The notes beneath the pieces are model-generated. The model did not search any database, had not been told where the DNA came from, and saw only the letters and a program-made list of their open reading frames with translations. DNA of 64,000 nt from Flavobacteriales bacterium. GTDB taxonomy: Bacteria > Bacteroidota > Bacteroidia > Flavobacteriales > Flavobacteriaceae. The position numbers and the translations under genes are program-made. Positions 24,085 to 33,326 of this stretch are shown here, piece after piece. Numbering within the stretch: position 1 is the stretch's first letter; every line of letters begins with the position of its first letter. The stretch spans positions 1-64,000 of the forward strand of contig JALWTX010000016.1 in the NCBI GenBank assembly GCA_026993355.1, given 5' to 3'.

Positions 24085-25083
24085 ATGAATTCAAGCAAAG
24101 CCTTAAACAAAAGTCTTGTCACTGGTGGTACCGGCCTTACCGGTAGTCATCTTCTCCTTTATTTGACCCGTAAAGGCGAATACCCGCGCGCCACATTCAG
24201 GCATAAAAAGCAAATTGATAAAACCTTTCAGCTCTTTAAACTTTATAGCCATCATCCGGACAACTTGTTTAAGCAAATTGAATGGGTAAAAGCAGACATA
24301 ACCGATCTGACTACTTTAGATAATATTTTTGAAGATATTGCGTATGTTTATCATACAGCTGCTTTAATTTCTTTTAAAAAGAAAGATAAAGCTTTATTGC
24401 ACGAAACCAATGTGGAAGGAACTAAAAATCTTTTGAATACAGCCCAATCTTATCCTGTTAAGAAATTTCTTCATGTGAGTTCAGTTGCAAGTTTAGGCCA
24501 ATACGAAAATCCCATTACCGAACAAACGCATTGGAACTGGAAAGACAAACATAATCCTTACGCCTTGACCAAATATTTGGCCGAAATGGAAGTCTGGCGT
24601 GCGGGTCAGGAAGGCTTGCCGGTTGTTGTCATTAACCCGGGAGTAATACTGGGTGCCGGTTTTTGGGAAAAAGGGACCGGTCAAACCATAAAAAGAATAC
24701 AGAAAGGCCTGAAATTTTATCCGCCGGGGGGTAATAGTTTTGTTGATGTTTGGGATGTGGTAAAGGTTATGTATGATTTAACCCATAGTTCTATTACCAA
24801 TGAGGCATTTATTGTGGGTGCTTATGATTTGTCATTTCGACAACTATTTAATAAAATAGCCAATGTATTGGGAGTGCAGCCACCTAAAAAAGCTTTGCCT
24901 AAATCTTTAGCCTATGGCCTAAATCTATTAGGTTTATTGCCAAAACCTATTTTGCAGAGTTTTTATAAACATCCGCATTATTCATCACAAAAATTGCAAT
25001 CTACTTTAAATTTTAATTTTATTCCTCTCCAGGCAAGTATCAGTAATATTATTGCACAATACAAAAAGTTCCCAAATGCTTAA
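24085..25083 (+). CDS. NAD(P)-dependent epimerase/reductase of the SDR family
   Basis: A 332-residue extended short-chain dehydrogenase. The Rossmann motif SLVTGGTGLTGSHLLLYL lies at 10-27, the Asp/Arg cofactor region follows, and the catalytic pair is Tyr-x3-Lys in PYALTKYLAE near 155 with HVSSVASLG near 132. It resembles dihydroflavonol-4-reductase-like and 3-beta-HSD-like enzymes of Bacteroidota. The substrate cannot be deduced. The last 8 bp overlap the deacetylase start, so the two genes are coupled. Confidence 0.85.
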   Translation: MNSSKALNKSLVTGGTGLTGSHLLLYLTRKGEYPRATFRHKKQIDKTFQLFKLYSHHPDNLFKQIEWVKADITDLTTLDNIFEDIAYVYHTAALISFKKKDKALLHETNVEGTKNLLNTAQSYPVKKFLHVSSVASLGQYENPITEQTHWNWKDKHNPYALTKYLAEMEVWRAGQEGLPVVVINPGVILGAGFWEKGTGQTIKRIQKGLKFYPPGGNSFVDVWDVVKVMYDLTHSSITNEAFIVGAYDLSFRQLFNKIANVLGVQPPKKALPKSLAYGLNLLGLLPKPILQSFYKHPHYSSQKLQSTLNFNFIPLQASISNIIAQYKKFPNA

Positions 25084-25717
25084 GCTTTATCCGGCTAAAA
25101 TGCCGTTTTTTGTCCCATTTATATTTCCATCTTTAACCTATGCTAAACCGGATAGTAATACCAAAATTTATCTTACTTTTGATGATGGTCCGCACCCGGA
25201 AATTACCCCTTGGATTTTAATGGTTTTAAAAAAATATCATATTAAAGCCAATTTTTTTTGTACCGGTGCAAATATACAAGCCTATCCGCACATAGTTAAG
25301 GAAATAATAGCGCAAGGTCATCAAATAGGTAATCACACTTTCAGTCATGTCGATGCATGGAGAACAAGTCATAAAAAGTATATACACGAAATATCAGAGA
25401 CAGATCGTCTATTGCAAACCGCCGGAATATCGTCAAAATTATTTAGACCGCCTTATGGACGTCTTACGCCGGGATTAATAAAAAAGATTCAATCTTTAAA
25501 TAAAGAAATAGAAATTGTGATGTGGTCCATTTTAATGGGAGATTTTAGTCGTTTTTTTGTCCCGGATTATGCGATCTCATATCTGAGTCATCATATAAAA
25601 GCAGGGGATATATTGGTTTTTCATGATAATGCGCATAGCTTCCCCCGACTTAAGCAAGTTTTAGAACCCGTCATTAATACCCTCTTAGCTAAAGGTTACC
25701 AGTTTGCAACTTTATAA
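25076..25717 (+). CDS. Polysaccharide deacetylase (NodB-like)
   Basis: A 213-residue carbohydrate esterase family 4 protein. Motif 1 is TFDDGPHPE near 38, motif 2 is HQIGNHTFSHVD near 83-94 (zinc His pair), motif 3 is FRPPYGRLTPG near 125, and the last motif is ILVFHDN near 187. It removes acetyl groups from a glycan, perhaps peptidoglycan or exopolysaccharide. The hydrophobic start (MPFFVPFIFPSLTYA) may be a signal peptide. ATG 25076 overlaps the epimerase stop and is preferred over a TTG at 25052. Confidence 0.9.
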   Translation: MLKLYPAKMPFFVPFIFPSLTYAKPDSNTKIYLTFDDGPHPEITPWILMVLKKYHIKANFFCTGANIQAYPHIVKEIIAQGHQIGNHTFSHVDAWRTSHKKYIHEISETDRLLQTAGISSKLFRPPYGRLTPGLIKKIQSLNKEIEIVMWSILMGDFSRFFVPDYAISYLSHHIKAGDILVFHDNAHSFPRLKQVLEPVINTLLAKGYQFATL

Positions 25718-25755
25718 AAGAAATTTTTGTCAGTTAAAACTTGGTTTATAAATTT

Positions 25756-25763
25756 TAACTTTG
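25756..25763 (+). promoter_or_regulatory. TAnnTTTG -7 element
   Basis: TAACTTTG lies 17 bp ahead of ATG 25781 and supports that start for the AEC transporter. Confidence 0.5.
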
Positions 25764-25780
25764 CTTTAAAAGTTAACGCC

Positions 25781-26764
25781 ATGACCGGTATTTTTTCAGC
25801 GGCGTTTGATCAAATGCTATTGGCTTTGTTTCGCGTCTTTTTTATTATTTTGTTGGCAGGGATTTTAGTGCGAAAAAATATCATTCACAAAAACCAAATT
25901 GACGCTTTATCCCGTGTCACGGTGTTAGTCCTATTACCGGCGCTGGTTTTTGGCAATACTTTACAATTTTTTGATCCTGCTAAATTATCTTATTGGTGGA
26001 TTTTACCCCTGTTAGGTGTTGCTTTGAGTTTACTGGGGCTTATATCGGCTTATGTTATTTTTTTGCCCCGGCCTCTACAACAGAAAAATTTGCTGGCAAT
26101 AGCTGCCATGCAAAATGCCGGTTATTTGGTTTTGCCCATTGGACAAATTATTTATCCTACTCAATTTAAGACCTTTTCATTACTGACGTTTCTGTTTATA
26201 TTGGGTTACAATCCTGTATTATGGACATTAGGTAAATATTTAATTACGTCCACCAATACATCAACTGTTCAAATAGATTGGCGAAAAATAATTACACCGC
26301 CGGCTGCCGCTAATATTATTTCTCTGGTTTTAGTTATGTTGGGCTGGCAATCTATTTTTCCTAAACCTCTTATAGATTCCATTCATTTTTTAGGTGAAGC
26401 AGCAGTGCCTATGGCCACCTTTGTGTTGGGCGCAACCTTGGGTGCCATTGTTTTTAAAGAAATGGCCTCTTGGGTAGCAATAGTAAAGGTCTTGAGCGTT
26501 AAGTATATATTGATTCCTTTGGTGGTAGTTGTGTCGTTATGGTATTTTAAAATAGGGATATCTTATCCTTTGTTGGCAGATTTTTTAGTCATACAGTCGG
26601 CAGCAGCACCAGCTACCGGTCTGATTATTCAGGTGAGAGCTTATGGCGGACAACAACAGAAAGTGGCCTCTATAATGCTCATAGCTTATGTTTTTTGTTT
26701 AATCGCTATGCCATTTTGGATTGCATTATGGCACAGCCTAAATGCCGGATTTTCTCTACTTTAG
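25781..26764 (+). CDS. AEC-family (auxin efflux carrier-like) transporter
   Basis: A 327-residue membrane protein with about ten helices in two halves. Family-type segments include LPALVFGNTLQFFD near 58, AAMQNAGYLVLPIG near 113 and, in the second half, GEAAVPMATFVLGATLG near 205 and QSAAAPATGLIIQVRAYGG near 276. The conserved Asn/Gly and Pro breaks of the crossing helices are present. Bacterial members move organic acids such as malate or malonate. The substrate here is unknown. I chose ATG 25781, which follows a -7 element, over an upstream TTG. Confidence 0.85.
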   Translation: MTGIFSAAFDQMLLALFRVFFIILLAGILVRKNIIHKNQIDALSRVTVLVLLPALVFGNTLQFFDPAKLSYWWILPLLGVALSLLGLISAYVIFLPRPLQQKNLLAIAAMQNAGYLVLPIGQIIYPTQFKTFSLLTFLFILGYNPVLWTLGKYLITSTNTSTVQIDWRKIITPPAAANIISLVLVMLGWQSIFPKPLIDSIHFLGEAAVPMATFVLGATLGAIVFKEMASWVAIVKVLSVKYILIPLVVVVSLWYFKIGISYPLLADFLVIQSAAAPATGLIIQVRAYGGQQQKVASIMLIAYVFCLIAMPFWIALWHSLNAGFSLL

Positions 26765-26871
26765 CCGGTAAGGCTTAAAATCGAATCTTTCTAGTTATAC
26801 TATTTTGCTTAAATTAGCGTTTTATTATATTAGCATTTAGCCGGCTACCGGATTTAAGTAAAAATTGTAAA

Positions 26872-29397
26872 ATGATTAAAACGACCTCTGCAAAATATTT
26901 TATTTTATCTTTATTGGTTCTTTTGTTTTTAACCCATTGTTCTACCCAACGCAATAATGTGGTCAATCGAAATTTGCATGAATTGTCGACCAAATACAAT
27001 GTGCTTTTTAACGGTGAAGAAGCTTTAAATGAGTCGGTGGCAAAGATTAAGGAATCTTATCAAGATAATTTTTTCGATATATTGCCTGTTGAACAATTTA
27101 AGGCTGAATATGTCATTAGTTTACCGGGGCAAAACCCCAATAATGCCGGGCTTGAACGGGCAGAAGAAAAAGCCGTTAAAGCTATACAAAAGCATTCCAT
27201 GGAAATCCATGGTGTACAAGAAAACAATCAAATTGATAAAGCCTATTTATTGTTAGGCAAAAGCCGCTATTATCAAAAACGGTTTATGCCGGCTTTAGAT
27301 GCTTTTAACTATGAACTGGATAACGATTTTAATTCCGATTTGCGTCCATGGTTTAAACTTTGGAAAGAAAAAACCAACATCCGCATGGAAAACAATGTGC
27401 AGGCGGCCAGAAACTTATCTTTTTTAGGCCGGCAAAAACATCTGCCGAAGACTGTCCGTTCAGAGGCTTATGCCTATGCTGCGCAAGCCTTTATTAACTT
27501 AGATAGTTTAAAACGCGCTGCTGTCAATATGGAAAAAGCCGTAGTATTGGCCCAAAATAAAGAAAAAAAAGCCCGATATGCTTTTATAACCGCACAACTC
27601 TTGCAGCGTCAGAATTTAAAAGATTCGGCTATTCAATATTTACGACAAATTGAAATGCAAAAGCGCCCAAGAAAATATAGTCTGCAAGCCGAATTGTTGC
27701 GTTACCATTTGTCATTGGATAGCACGCAATGGCATCCGCAAATGTTACAAAATTTGTTTGCTAAGCTTAAACGTTATGAATATCATAAACTATATCCTTA
27801 TATAAATTATGAAATAGGCGAAATTTACCAGAAGGAAGATAGTCTAAAGTTGGCAGTTAATTATTATACCAAAGCCGCTCATTCTTCCGATAGATTTCTC
27901 AAAGAAAAAGCATATGAAAATATGTCGCATATAGGTTTTAAACAAAAGAATTATGTGTTGGCAGGCACCTATTTAGATAGCCTTTTGCAGGTAATGCCGA
28001 AAGAAACTTTAAAATACCTTAAAACCCGGCATAAACGTAGCAATATCGATGATATTATTGTGTTGGAAAAAATAATTAAACGCAATGACAGCATTATGAA
28101 ACTGGTCAATGCCGATAGCTTAACCCGTGTAAAAATGATTAATAATTATATTGACCAATTGCGCAAAAAAGAAGCTGAAGCTGAAAAAAATAGTCAAACC
28201 GGCAAAGATTATGCAGTTGTTAAACCCAAATATGCCAGTTTTTATTTTTATAACCGGTCTTTGGTTGAGAAGGGGAAAGCGCATTTTAATAAGACATGGG
28301 GAAAAATTGCCCTAAATGATTTATGGCGTTTAAAAAGTAAACAGTCTTTTGACGATCAAAGTGGCGAAAACAATCCGGATAATTCCGAAACAGCCAGCAG
28401 CAAGGTAGAAGATGAAAATGTGCCCAAAAAATATCAAGTGGGATATTATTATAAGCAAATTCCTGTCGAGCCCAAAAAAATTGATAGTATATCGGATGAA
28501 TTAAATTATGCGCATTACCAAGCCGGAATGATTTATTTTGAAAAATTTAAAGAATTAGAGAAAGCAAAAGAGCATTTGAAAGAAATGCTCAATAGTCACC
28601 CAAAACCGGAATTAATTTTGCCGGCAAAATTCAATCTATATAAAATTTATAATTTGTTAGGCGACAAACTTTTGGCAGAACATTTGGCGCAAGAGATAGT
28701 TCAAAAATATCCGAAGTCTATTTATGCCGAACTAATTAAAAACCCTGGAAAAATATCTGCTCGATCAGACAAAGCTTTTCGACAAAGCTATAATAAACTT
28801 TACACTTTATTTAAAGCTCAACAATATGACAGTCTTGTTAAACAGTCAAAACCTTTACTTGTAAAATTTGGATTTCATCCCGAATTAGGCAAGATGGAAT
28901 TGCTCCGCGCCACTGCCATCGCAAGAAGTCAAGGTTTGGCAGCTTATGAAAAAGCCTTAAAGAACATCATTCTAAAATATCCGAAAAGTCCTTATGAAGT
29001 TGAGGCTAAAGAACGTCTTAAATTAGTAAACCGGTATAAAAAATTACAATTTACCCATAAACCGGACAAGTCATACAAGCTTGTCATACCGGCCGATATT
29101 TATTCGCCTAAAGTAGAAAAGTTGATCGCATGTCTCAATCAAATCATTGCTAAAAACAAAAGTACACAATTGACAATTTCTAAAGATCCATTTAATGCCA
29201 CACAATCTTTCGTGGTCGTTCATAATTTTTATAGTGCGCAATCTGCCCGTTTTTTTATCGATTTACTCAAGAAAAGCGCTTGTGCGCCAAAAAATTATTT
29301 TGTAATTTCGTCAGAAAATTACAAAACGCTTCAATTGACTAAAAAATTGAACGCATATAAAAAATTTATTCAAAAACAATCGCTTGACACAAACTAA
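26872..29397 (+). CDS. sprE: SprE/PorW-type TPR lipoprotein of type IX secretion and gliding
   Basis: An 841-residue lipoprotein with signal sequence and lipobox (LTHCSTQ; Cys at 23). The stretch after it, NRNLHELSTKYNVLFNGEEAL, is characteristic of SprE/PorW. Tetratricopeptide-like helical repeats fill most of the chain (for example DKAYLLLGKSRYYQKRFMPALDAF near 120), and a long coiled region lies near 395-450. The family member is needed for T9SS function and gliding in Flavobacterium johnsoniae and Porphyromonas gingivalis. Followed by a bactofilin gene after 23 bp, a layout common in Flavobacteriia. Confidence 0.88.
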   Translation: MIKTTSAKYFILSLLVLLFLTHCSTQRNNVVNRNLHELSTKYNVLFNGEEALNESVAKIKESYQDNFFDILPVEQFKAEYVISLPGQNPNNAGLERAEEKAVKAIQKHSMEIHGVQENNQIDKAYLLLGKSRYYQKRFMPALDAFNYELDNDFNSDLRPWFKLWKEKTNIRMENNVQAARNLSFLGRQKHLPKTVRSEAYAYAAQAFINLDSLKRAAVNMEKAVVLAQNKEKKARYAFITAQLLQRQNLKDSAIQYLRQIEMQKRPRKYSLQAELLRYHLSLDSTQWHPQMLQNLFAKLKRYEYHKLYPYINYEIGEIYQKEDSLKLAVNYYTKAAHSSDRFLKEKAYENMSHIGFKQKNYVLAGTYLDSLLQVMPKETLKYLKTRHKRSNIDDIIVLEKIIKRNDSIMKLVNADSLTRVKMINNYIDQLRKKEAEAEKNSQTGKDYAVVKPKYASFYFYNRSLVEKGKAHFNKTWGKIALNDLWRLKSKQSFDDQSGENNPDNSETASSKVEDENVPKKYQVGYYYKQIPVEPKKIDSISDELNYAHYQAGMIYFEKFKELEKAKEHLKEMLNSHPKPELILPAKFNLYKIYNLLGDKLLAEHLAQEIVQKYPKSIYAELIKNPGKISARSDKAFRQSYNKLYTLFKAQQYDSLVKQSKPLLVKFGFHPELGKMELLRATAIARSQGLAAYEKALKNIILKYPKSPYEVEAKERLKLVNRYKKLQFTHKPDKSYKLVIPADIYSPKVEKLIACLNQIIAKNKSTQLTISKDPFNATQSFVVVHNFYSAQSARFFIDLLKKSACAPKNYFVISSENYKTLQLTKKLNAYKKFIQKQSLDTN

Positions 29398-29420
29398 CAA
29401 GCTTTAAAACATTAAAAATT

Positions 29421-29810
29421 ATGTTTGCAGAAAAGAAAAAAAATGCCAGTGAATTTTCGAAGCTTCCGAATCATATAGGTGCGACTACCAAAATAAAAGG
29501 GGATATTACCTCGCAAGAAGATTTTAGAATAGATGGTTATTTTGAAGGAAACCTATCGACCACAGGCAAAATTGTCTTAGGCGAAAAAGGACGTTTGAAA
29601 GGCAACATTAAATGTGGTAATGCAGAAATACAAGGCAGCATTTCAGGCGATTTTGTTGTCGATAACTTATTAAGCATCAAATCAACCGCCAATATTGATG
29701 GAAATGTTGTTACCAATAAATTGGCTATTGAACCCGGTGCTGTATTTAATGCCACTTGCCAAATGAAAGGGGCACAAGCCAACCAAAATGCCCAAACCAA
29801 AACCAAATAA
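29421..29810 (+). CDS. Bactofilin (polymer-forming cytoskeletal protein)
   Basis: A 129-residue right-handed beta-helix protein. Hexapeptide-like repeats run through about 20-118 (GATTKIKGDITSQEDFRIDG, YFEGNLSTTGKIVLGEKG, RLKGNIKCGNAEIQGSISG), with disordered Lys/Asn-rich ends. Bactofilins polymerise into filaments at the membrane and influence cell shape or surface assembly. It overlaps atpZ by 23 bp, so translation is coupled. The order sprE-bactofilin-atpZ-atpI is familiar in this group. Confidence 0.92.
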   Translation: MFAEKKKNASEFSKLPNHIGATTKIKGDITSQEDFRIDGYFEGNLSTTGKIVLGEKGRLKGNIKCGNAEIQGSISGDFVVDNLLSIKSTANIDGNVVTNKLAIEPGAVFNATCQMKGAQANQNAQTKTK

Positions 29811-30006
29811 AACGACCAAACTATTGCAGTTAACTTCCATGCCCTTTGAGATGTTTCTCATTATTTATGGTGGTTATAAGTTTGGCGCTTGGCTGGACGG
29901 GATGTATCCCAATAAAAATAATTGGTACAGTTTGGCCATGACATTGTTAGCGGTAGTATTGGCTATGGTTTATATTATTCGTCGTATACAAAAGCTGACA
30001 AAATGA
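29788..30006 (+). CDS. atpZ: AtpZ, small ATP-synthase-associated membrane protein
   Basis: A 72-residue protein with two membrane helices. It has the AtpZ/AtpI-type motif MPFEMFLIIYGGYKFGAWLD near 18-37, then a polar loop and a second helix LAMTLLAVVLAMVYIIRR. Proteins of this type assist Mg2+ uptake or c-ring assembly for F-type ATP synthase. It overlaps the bactofilin 3' end and the following atpI-like gene (ATGA). Confidence 0.8.
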   Translation: MPKPKPNKTTKLLQLTSMPFEMFLIIYGGYKFGAWLDGMYPNKNNWYSLAMTLLAVVLAMVYIIRRIQKLTK

Positions 30007-30383
30007 GACATAAAGCCTTGGTTTGGACCTTTGTGAGCTTCTTAGCCTTTGGGTTGATTTATTTCTTACACCACTTGTTGAGCACCTTATTTGGGGTAAG
30101 TACAAATGCTTTTGTAAAGCGCTTTTATAGCTTTATAACCCTTATTTCGGCTGTCATGCTTATTAATGTGTTGGTTATTGCCATCTTTAAAAGCAGGTTT
30201 ATAGGCTACACTTTCCTAATTTGGTCTATGCTTAAAGTGATGTTGGTGATGGGATTTTTTATCATTTTTGTGCTCATACCCCATTTAAAATTGGACAATA
30301 ATGTCATTTTTGATATTATAATCCTTTATTTTCTATATCTTATATACGAAGTTTTATTAAGCTTGGCGCTTTTAAAAGAATAA
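30003..30383 (+). CDS. atpI: AtpI-like membrane protein
   Basis: A 127-residue protein with four predicted helices (LVWTFVSFLAFGLIYFLHHLL, FITLISAVMLINVLVIAIF, GYTFLIWSMLKVMLVMGFFIIFV, IIILYFLYLIYEVLLSLALL). By place, next to atpZ, and by topology it fits the subunit-I-like proteins that precede atpB in Flavobacteriia. The usual atpB, atpE, atpF, atpH, atpA and atpG genes do not follow. Instead a convergent hypothetical gene begins 20 bp later. The name is inferred from neighbours more than from strong motifs. Confidence 0.65.
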   Translation: MRHKALVWTFVSFLAFGLIYFLHHLLSTLFGVSTNAFVKRFYSFITLISAVMLINVLVIAIFKSRFIGYTFLIWSMLKVMLVMGFFIIFVLIPHLKLDNNVIFDIIILYFLYLIYEVLLSLALLKE

Positions 30384-30402
30384 ATTCAAATTTATATATC
30401 TA

Positions 30403-31554
30403 TTATTCATATTCATTAATGCCGTATAAAAGTTCTTTCATTTTACTGCCGTTGATTTCTACAGGGCGATAAGCCAAATTGAATTTTTGAATGGACACAT
30501 CTATATCCGCTTTGAGTTTGGTGTATGCCGGCGGCAGACTGCTACGGCATTGGCGTTCGTTTTCGTAGCTGTTTAAAATGATTTTAAACTTTTGGTAGTA
30601 TTGCACGCCTTGGTCTATAAAGCTATTGTATTCATTGATAAATTGCAAAAGCTTATCAATAGGAAAGTTCAAATTGATAAGCATGCGCTGGTAAGCAATG
30701 ACTTTGCTGCTGTCTTGCTGTAAAGTTTGCATTTTGTCGAGATACGCATCTAATTTTTCACGAATACTTTCCCAATCATCATTTTCACGACATTGTTTTA
30801 AAGGCGTTTGATACCCCACCGGCTTGGTATAAGCCACAAACAAACGCTCAATGTCCTCTATTATTTTTTGGTTGGTTTTTTGCAAAAAGCTGGTTTCAAA
30901 ATAAATGGTTTTCAGGTCGTTGTTCATGCGAAGCGTAAAATCCAAGATGCATTGGATATTTTCTAGTTCGGCTTGTTTTTCTTCGGGTTTGGCATCGGCA
31001 CTAAACAAACCTATAAATAGGTCAATGGTAGAAGTGTACATATTTTGTCCCAACAGATTAGTTAATTTTAGACGTTCCCTTTTATCGGTTTTATTTTTGA
31101 TGAGTTCTTTAACCTTTTCAAATTCCGGATAGTTATTGGGGTTGGATATTTTGTTGATTTCGTTAAAGGTGACCAAAGACGAAAAATGATGGTCCAAACT
31201 CAAAACTTTTTCATACAAGAGTTTGATAATGGACAGCCCTTTGATATACCGGATTTTTTGAATATTAGACCGTTCGCTGTCTGCAAGTGCCTTGAGTTGT
31301 TGTTGTAGGGCATCTTTTTGTATCAACAAGTTGACTTTTTCTTCCAAGTTGGTGGTTTTGGATAAAGCTTGCCGGGTTTGTTGCAGACGTTTATAAATAT
31401 CTTGTTTTCGTATTTGATAAGTTGCTTTGACCCTGCGAATGGCGCTGATCATCTCATCAACTTTATGGTTGATAGGGTCTTTGTCCGGCGGGGCTGCCAT
31501 AGCGGTTTGCATTGCCCATAGCAACAGGACAAACAGATATATCTTGGGTTTCAT
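30403..31554 (-). CDS. Secreted coiled-coil protein of unknown function
   Basis: A 383-residue exported protein. It has a signal peptide at about 1-20 (LFVLLLWAMQTAMAA), then long helical stretches rich in Lys, Glu and Gln, with strong coiled-coil character near 45-95 (DIYKRLQQTRQALSKTTNLEEKV). A few cysteines are spread out. No known domain is recognised. It is convergent with atpI and appears in a gene-poor, variable stretch. Whether it stays in the periplasm or reaches the surface is unclear, and no T9SS tail is visible. Confidence 0.6.
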   Translation of the reverse strand: MKPKIYLFVLLLWAMQTAMAAPPDKDPINHKVDEMISAIRRVKATYQIRKQDIYKRLQQTRQALSKTTNLEEKVNLLIQKDALQQQLKALADSERSNIQKIRYIKGLSIIKLLYEKVLSLDHHFSSLVTFNEINKISNPNNYPEFEKVKELIKNKTDKRERLKLTNLLGQNMYTSTIDLFIGLFSADAKPEEKQAELENIQCILDFTLRMNNDLKTIYFETSFLQKTNQKIIEDIERLFVAYTKPVGYQTPLKQCRENDDWESIREKLDAYLDKMQTLQQDSSKVIAYQRMLINLNFPIDKLLQFINEYNSFIDQGVQYYQKFKIILNSYENERQCRSSLPPAYTKLKADIDVSIQKFNLAYRPVEINGSKMKELLYGINEYE

Positions 31555-31940
31555 AGTTTGGTTGTTTTGGTGTTTGTCTGATTACTTTTTTCCATCGATG
31601 AAAAAAGTAACAAAAAAATCTATCAAGACGAAACTTTTCCAAATTTCTTAGGTTTCTCTACCTAAACAATCTGAACTCGCACGAGTATTTATGCTTTATG
31701 CTTTAATCATGTTTTGAAATAAATATAAATTTAAACTTTGTTTAAGACTTTGTTATGCTCAAACAGCAGATTGTTTTTAACGTCCGTGAAACTTGAAATT
31801 TATAGAAAAGCTTCGTACGGCCAGGTGATATTTGTTTGACTTGTGACCTTTTATCTTAAAGCTAATAGGTTTTCGTTGTTTGAAACTTATAGTATTTCTG
31901 GAAAAAAATTATTAACCTTAACCGATATAGGTTCAAAAAA
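31555..31940. other. Non-coding gap
   Basis: About 390 bp without a credible gene. It holds the inverted repeat TTACTTTTTT / AAAAAAGTAA near 31582-31612, which may be a small hairpin upstream of the coiled-coil gene. Otherwise the sequence is AT-rich with no structure I can support. Confidence 0.5.
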
Positions 31941-32378
31941 TCACTTAAAAACAAGTGTAACGCGCAACAGATAAGCCTCTTTGGTTACGATGATGGGATA
32001 GACGCCTTTTTTGATATAGACTTTACCTTTGAGTCCCAGTTGTTGCACCACATCGGGTGGCAAGGGATTGTCATAGGTAAAGCGGTATTGCATCTTGCCT
32101 TTGTGTCGTTGTTCCGACAAGAGTTTATCTGTATTTCCCTTTCCGAGTTTTTGTTTATCAAGTCTGATTAACAATTCCCGGGTTTTAGGTTGGTAGCTTA
32201 GTTGGGTATCTTTGGGGGCTTTGTTTGCCGTATCCATACTGCACACGTCAGCACTTACCTCACAAGCCGGTCCCGACCCGAAAGTGATATGCGCCGCCGT
32301 TTGCGGCGCTTTCACTTGGGCGTATGTTAGTAACTGCCAACCTAGTATAAGGTAGATTAGGAAACTATTAAAAGACAT
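31941..32378 (-). CDS. Secreted hypothetical protein
   Basis: A 145-residue protein with an N-terminal signal (FLIYLILGWQLLTYAQ). The mature part has two close cysteines (PACEVSADVC) and a beta-rich end (ITKEAYLLRVTLVF-like). No domain recognised. Codon use is close to the core genome and less AT-rich than the next gene. Possibly co-transcribed with the two frames upstream on the same strand. Confidence 0.5.
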   Translation of the reverse strand: MSFNSFLIYLILGWQLLTYAQVKAPQTAAHITFGSGPACEVSADVCSMDTANKAPKDTQLSYQPKTRELLIRLDKQKLGKGNTDKLLSEQRHKGKMQYRFTYDNPLPPDVVQQLGLKGKVYIKKGVYPIIVTKEAYLLRVTLVFK

Positions 32379-32383
32379 TAGTC

Positions 32384-32503
32384 TTATTTTTTTCTATTTT
32401 TTTTATAAAAATAAGATAACATTAAGGCTATAAATAAACCAAAAATAAGTCCTTTTACAAAATCTGTCCAAAAATCTCCATTAAAAATTAATAAATAAGT
32501 CAT
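32384..32503 (-). CDS. Possible 39-residue single-pass membrane peptide
   Basis: An ATG-started frame of 39 codons: a short polar N-terminus (MTYLLIFNGDFWTDF), one hydrophobic helix (GLIFGLFIALMLSYF) and a basic tail (YKKNRKK). This is the layout of small bacterial membrane proteins with positive-inside tail. It fits tightly between two genes on the same strand: 17 bp after the upstream stop and 5 bp before the downstream start. Real expression is unproven. Confidence 0.5.
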   Translation of the reverse strand: MTYLLIFNGDFWTDFVKGLIFGLFIALMLSYFYKKNRKK

Positions 32504-32520
32504 AATATAATATGTTATTT

Positions 32521-33240
32521 TTAAAAAATCCAATCTCCTAAATAGGTTCCAGCTGCAACAGCAGAAGACCCAGCCGCAACTACACCTGCACCAGGTCCGG
32601 TAGTAAGTGCTCCGACTACTGCTCCGGCAATGTCTGCCCCGATTATCCCTCCAATAGGACTTTTAGATGAAGCTCCTCCTAATGATTCCCATTTACTTTC
32701 ATTATTCATCCAATATATAGCTGAATTATATGCTATTGCAAGTATTTTAAGCAATTCTTCTTTATCTTTTTTTGTGAGTTTACTTGTTTTGCTAATATCA
32801 TTTACCATTTTAGAAAGATTATTTAGCTTTAATGTAGTTCCATATCTATAAATATCTTTTAAATAATTTTGATAAATAGAACTTTTATTGCTTTTTTTAA
32901 ATTCTGGAAATGTTGGTAATGTTCCGATTGGAAATGGTGGATTTGTTCTAGGTGGAATTCCAATATGTTGTTCTACCCAAGATATATCAACATTATTTTT
33001 ACTTTTATTGAAATTTTCCGAAATTAGATTAGTTACAAATTGTTTATAGTTTATTTTTTTATAACCATTGGATTTGTCATTTTTTAATTTAGAAATCATG
33101 GCAGAAAGTTGAGAATAAGCATCAGATAGCACTTGATTATGTTTTACGCCTACATAATTATACGGATTATTCTTTTGCCCGTAATTAAACAAAAAAGCCA
33201 ATAAAGCTATCAATGTAATTGTGTGTTTTAAATTTTTCAT
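32521..33240 (-). CDS. Secreted orphan with glycine-rich C-terminus
   Basis: A 239-residue exported protein. It has a signal peptide at about 1-21 (ITLIALLAFLFNYGQ), a Lys/Asn/Ser-rich AT-biased middle with helices, a Pro-rich segment (IGIPPRTNPPFPIGTLPTFP) near 93-112, and a striking C-terminus from about 190. That tail (GGIIGADIAGAVVGALTTGP, then GAGVV and SAVAAG repeats) is a glycine-zipper hydrophobic stretch like those in membrane-inserting or bacteriocin-like peptides. No family is recognised. Base use is AT-rich compared with neighbours, suggesting recent acquisition. The downstream 39-residue membrane frame could be a partner, which is speculative. Confidence 0.6.
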   Translation of the reverse strand: MKNLKHTITLIALLAFLFNYGQKNNPYNYVGVKHNQVLSDAYSQLSAMISKLKNDKSNGYKKINYKQFVTNLISENFNKSKNNVDISWVEQHIGIPPRTNPPFPIGTLPTFPEFKKSNKSSIYQNYLKDIYRYGTTLKLNNLSKMVNDISKTSKLTKKDKEELLKILAIAYNSAIYWMNNESKWESLGGASSKSPIGGIIGADIAGAVVGALTTGPGAGVVAAGSSAVAAGTYLGDWIF

Positions 33241-33326
33241 AATACTACGTTTTTTAGTTAATATTTAGTTTAGATACACCGGATAGTTTTACTTCATTTC
33301 CGGTTTAATGGAAGTTTCTCGGTAAT

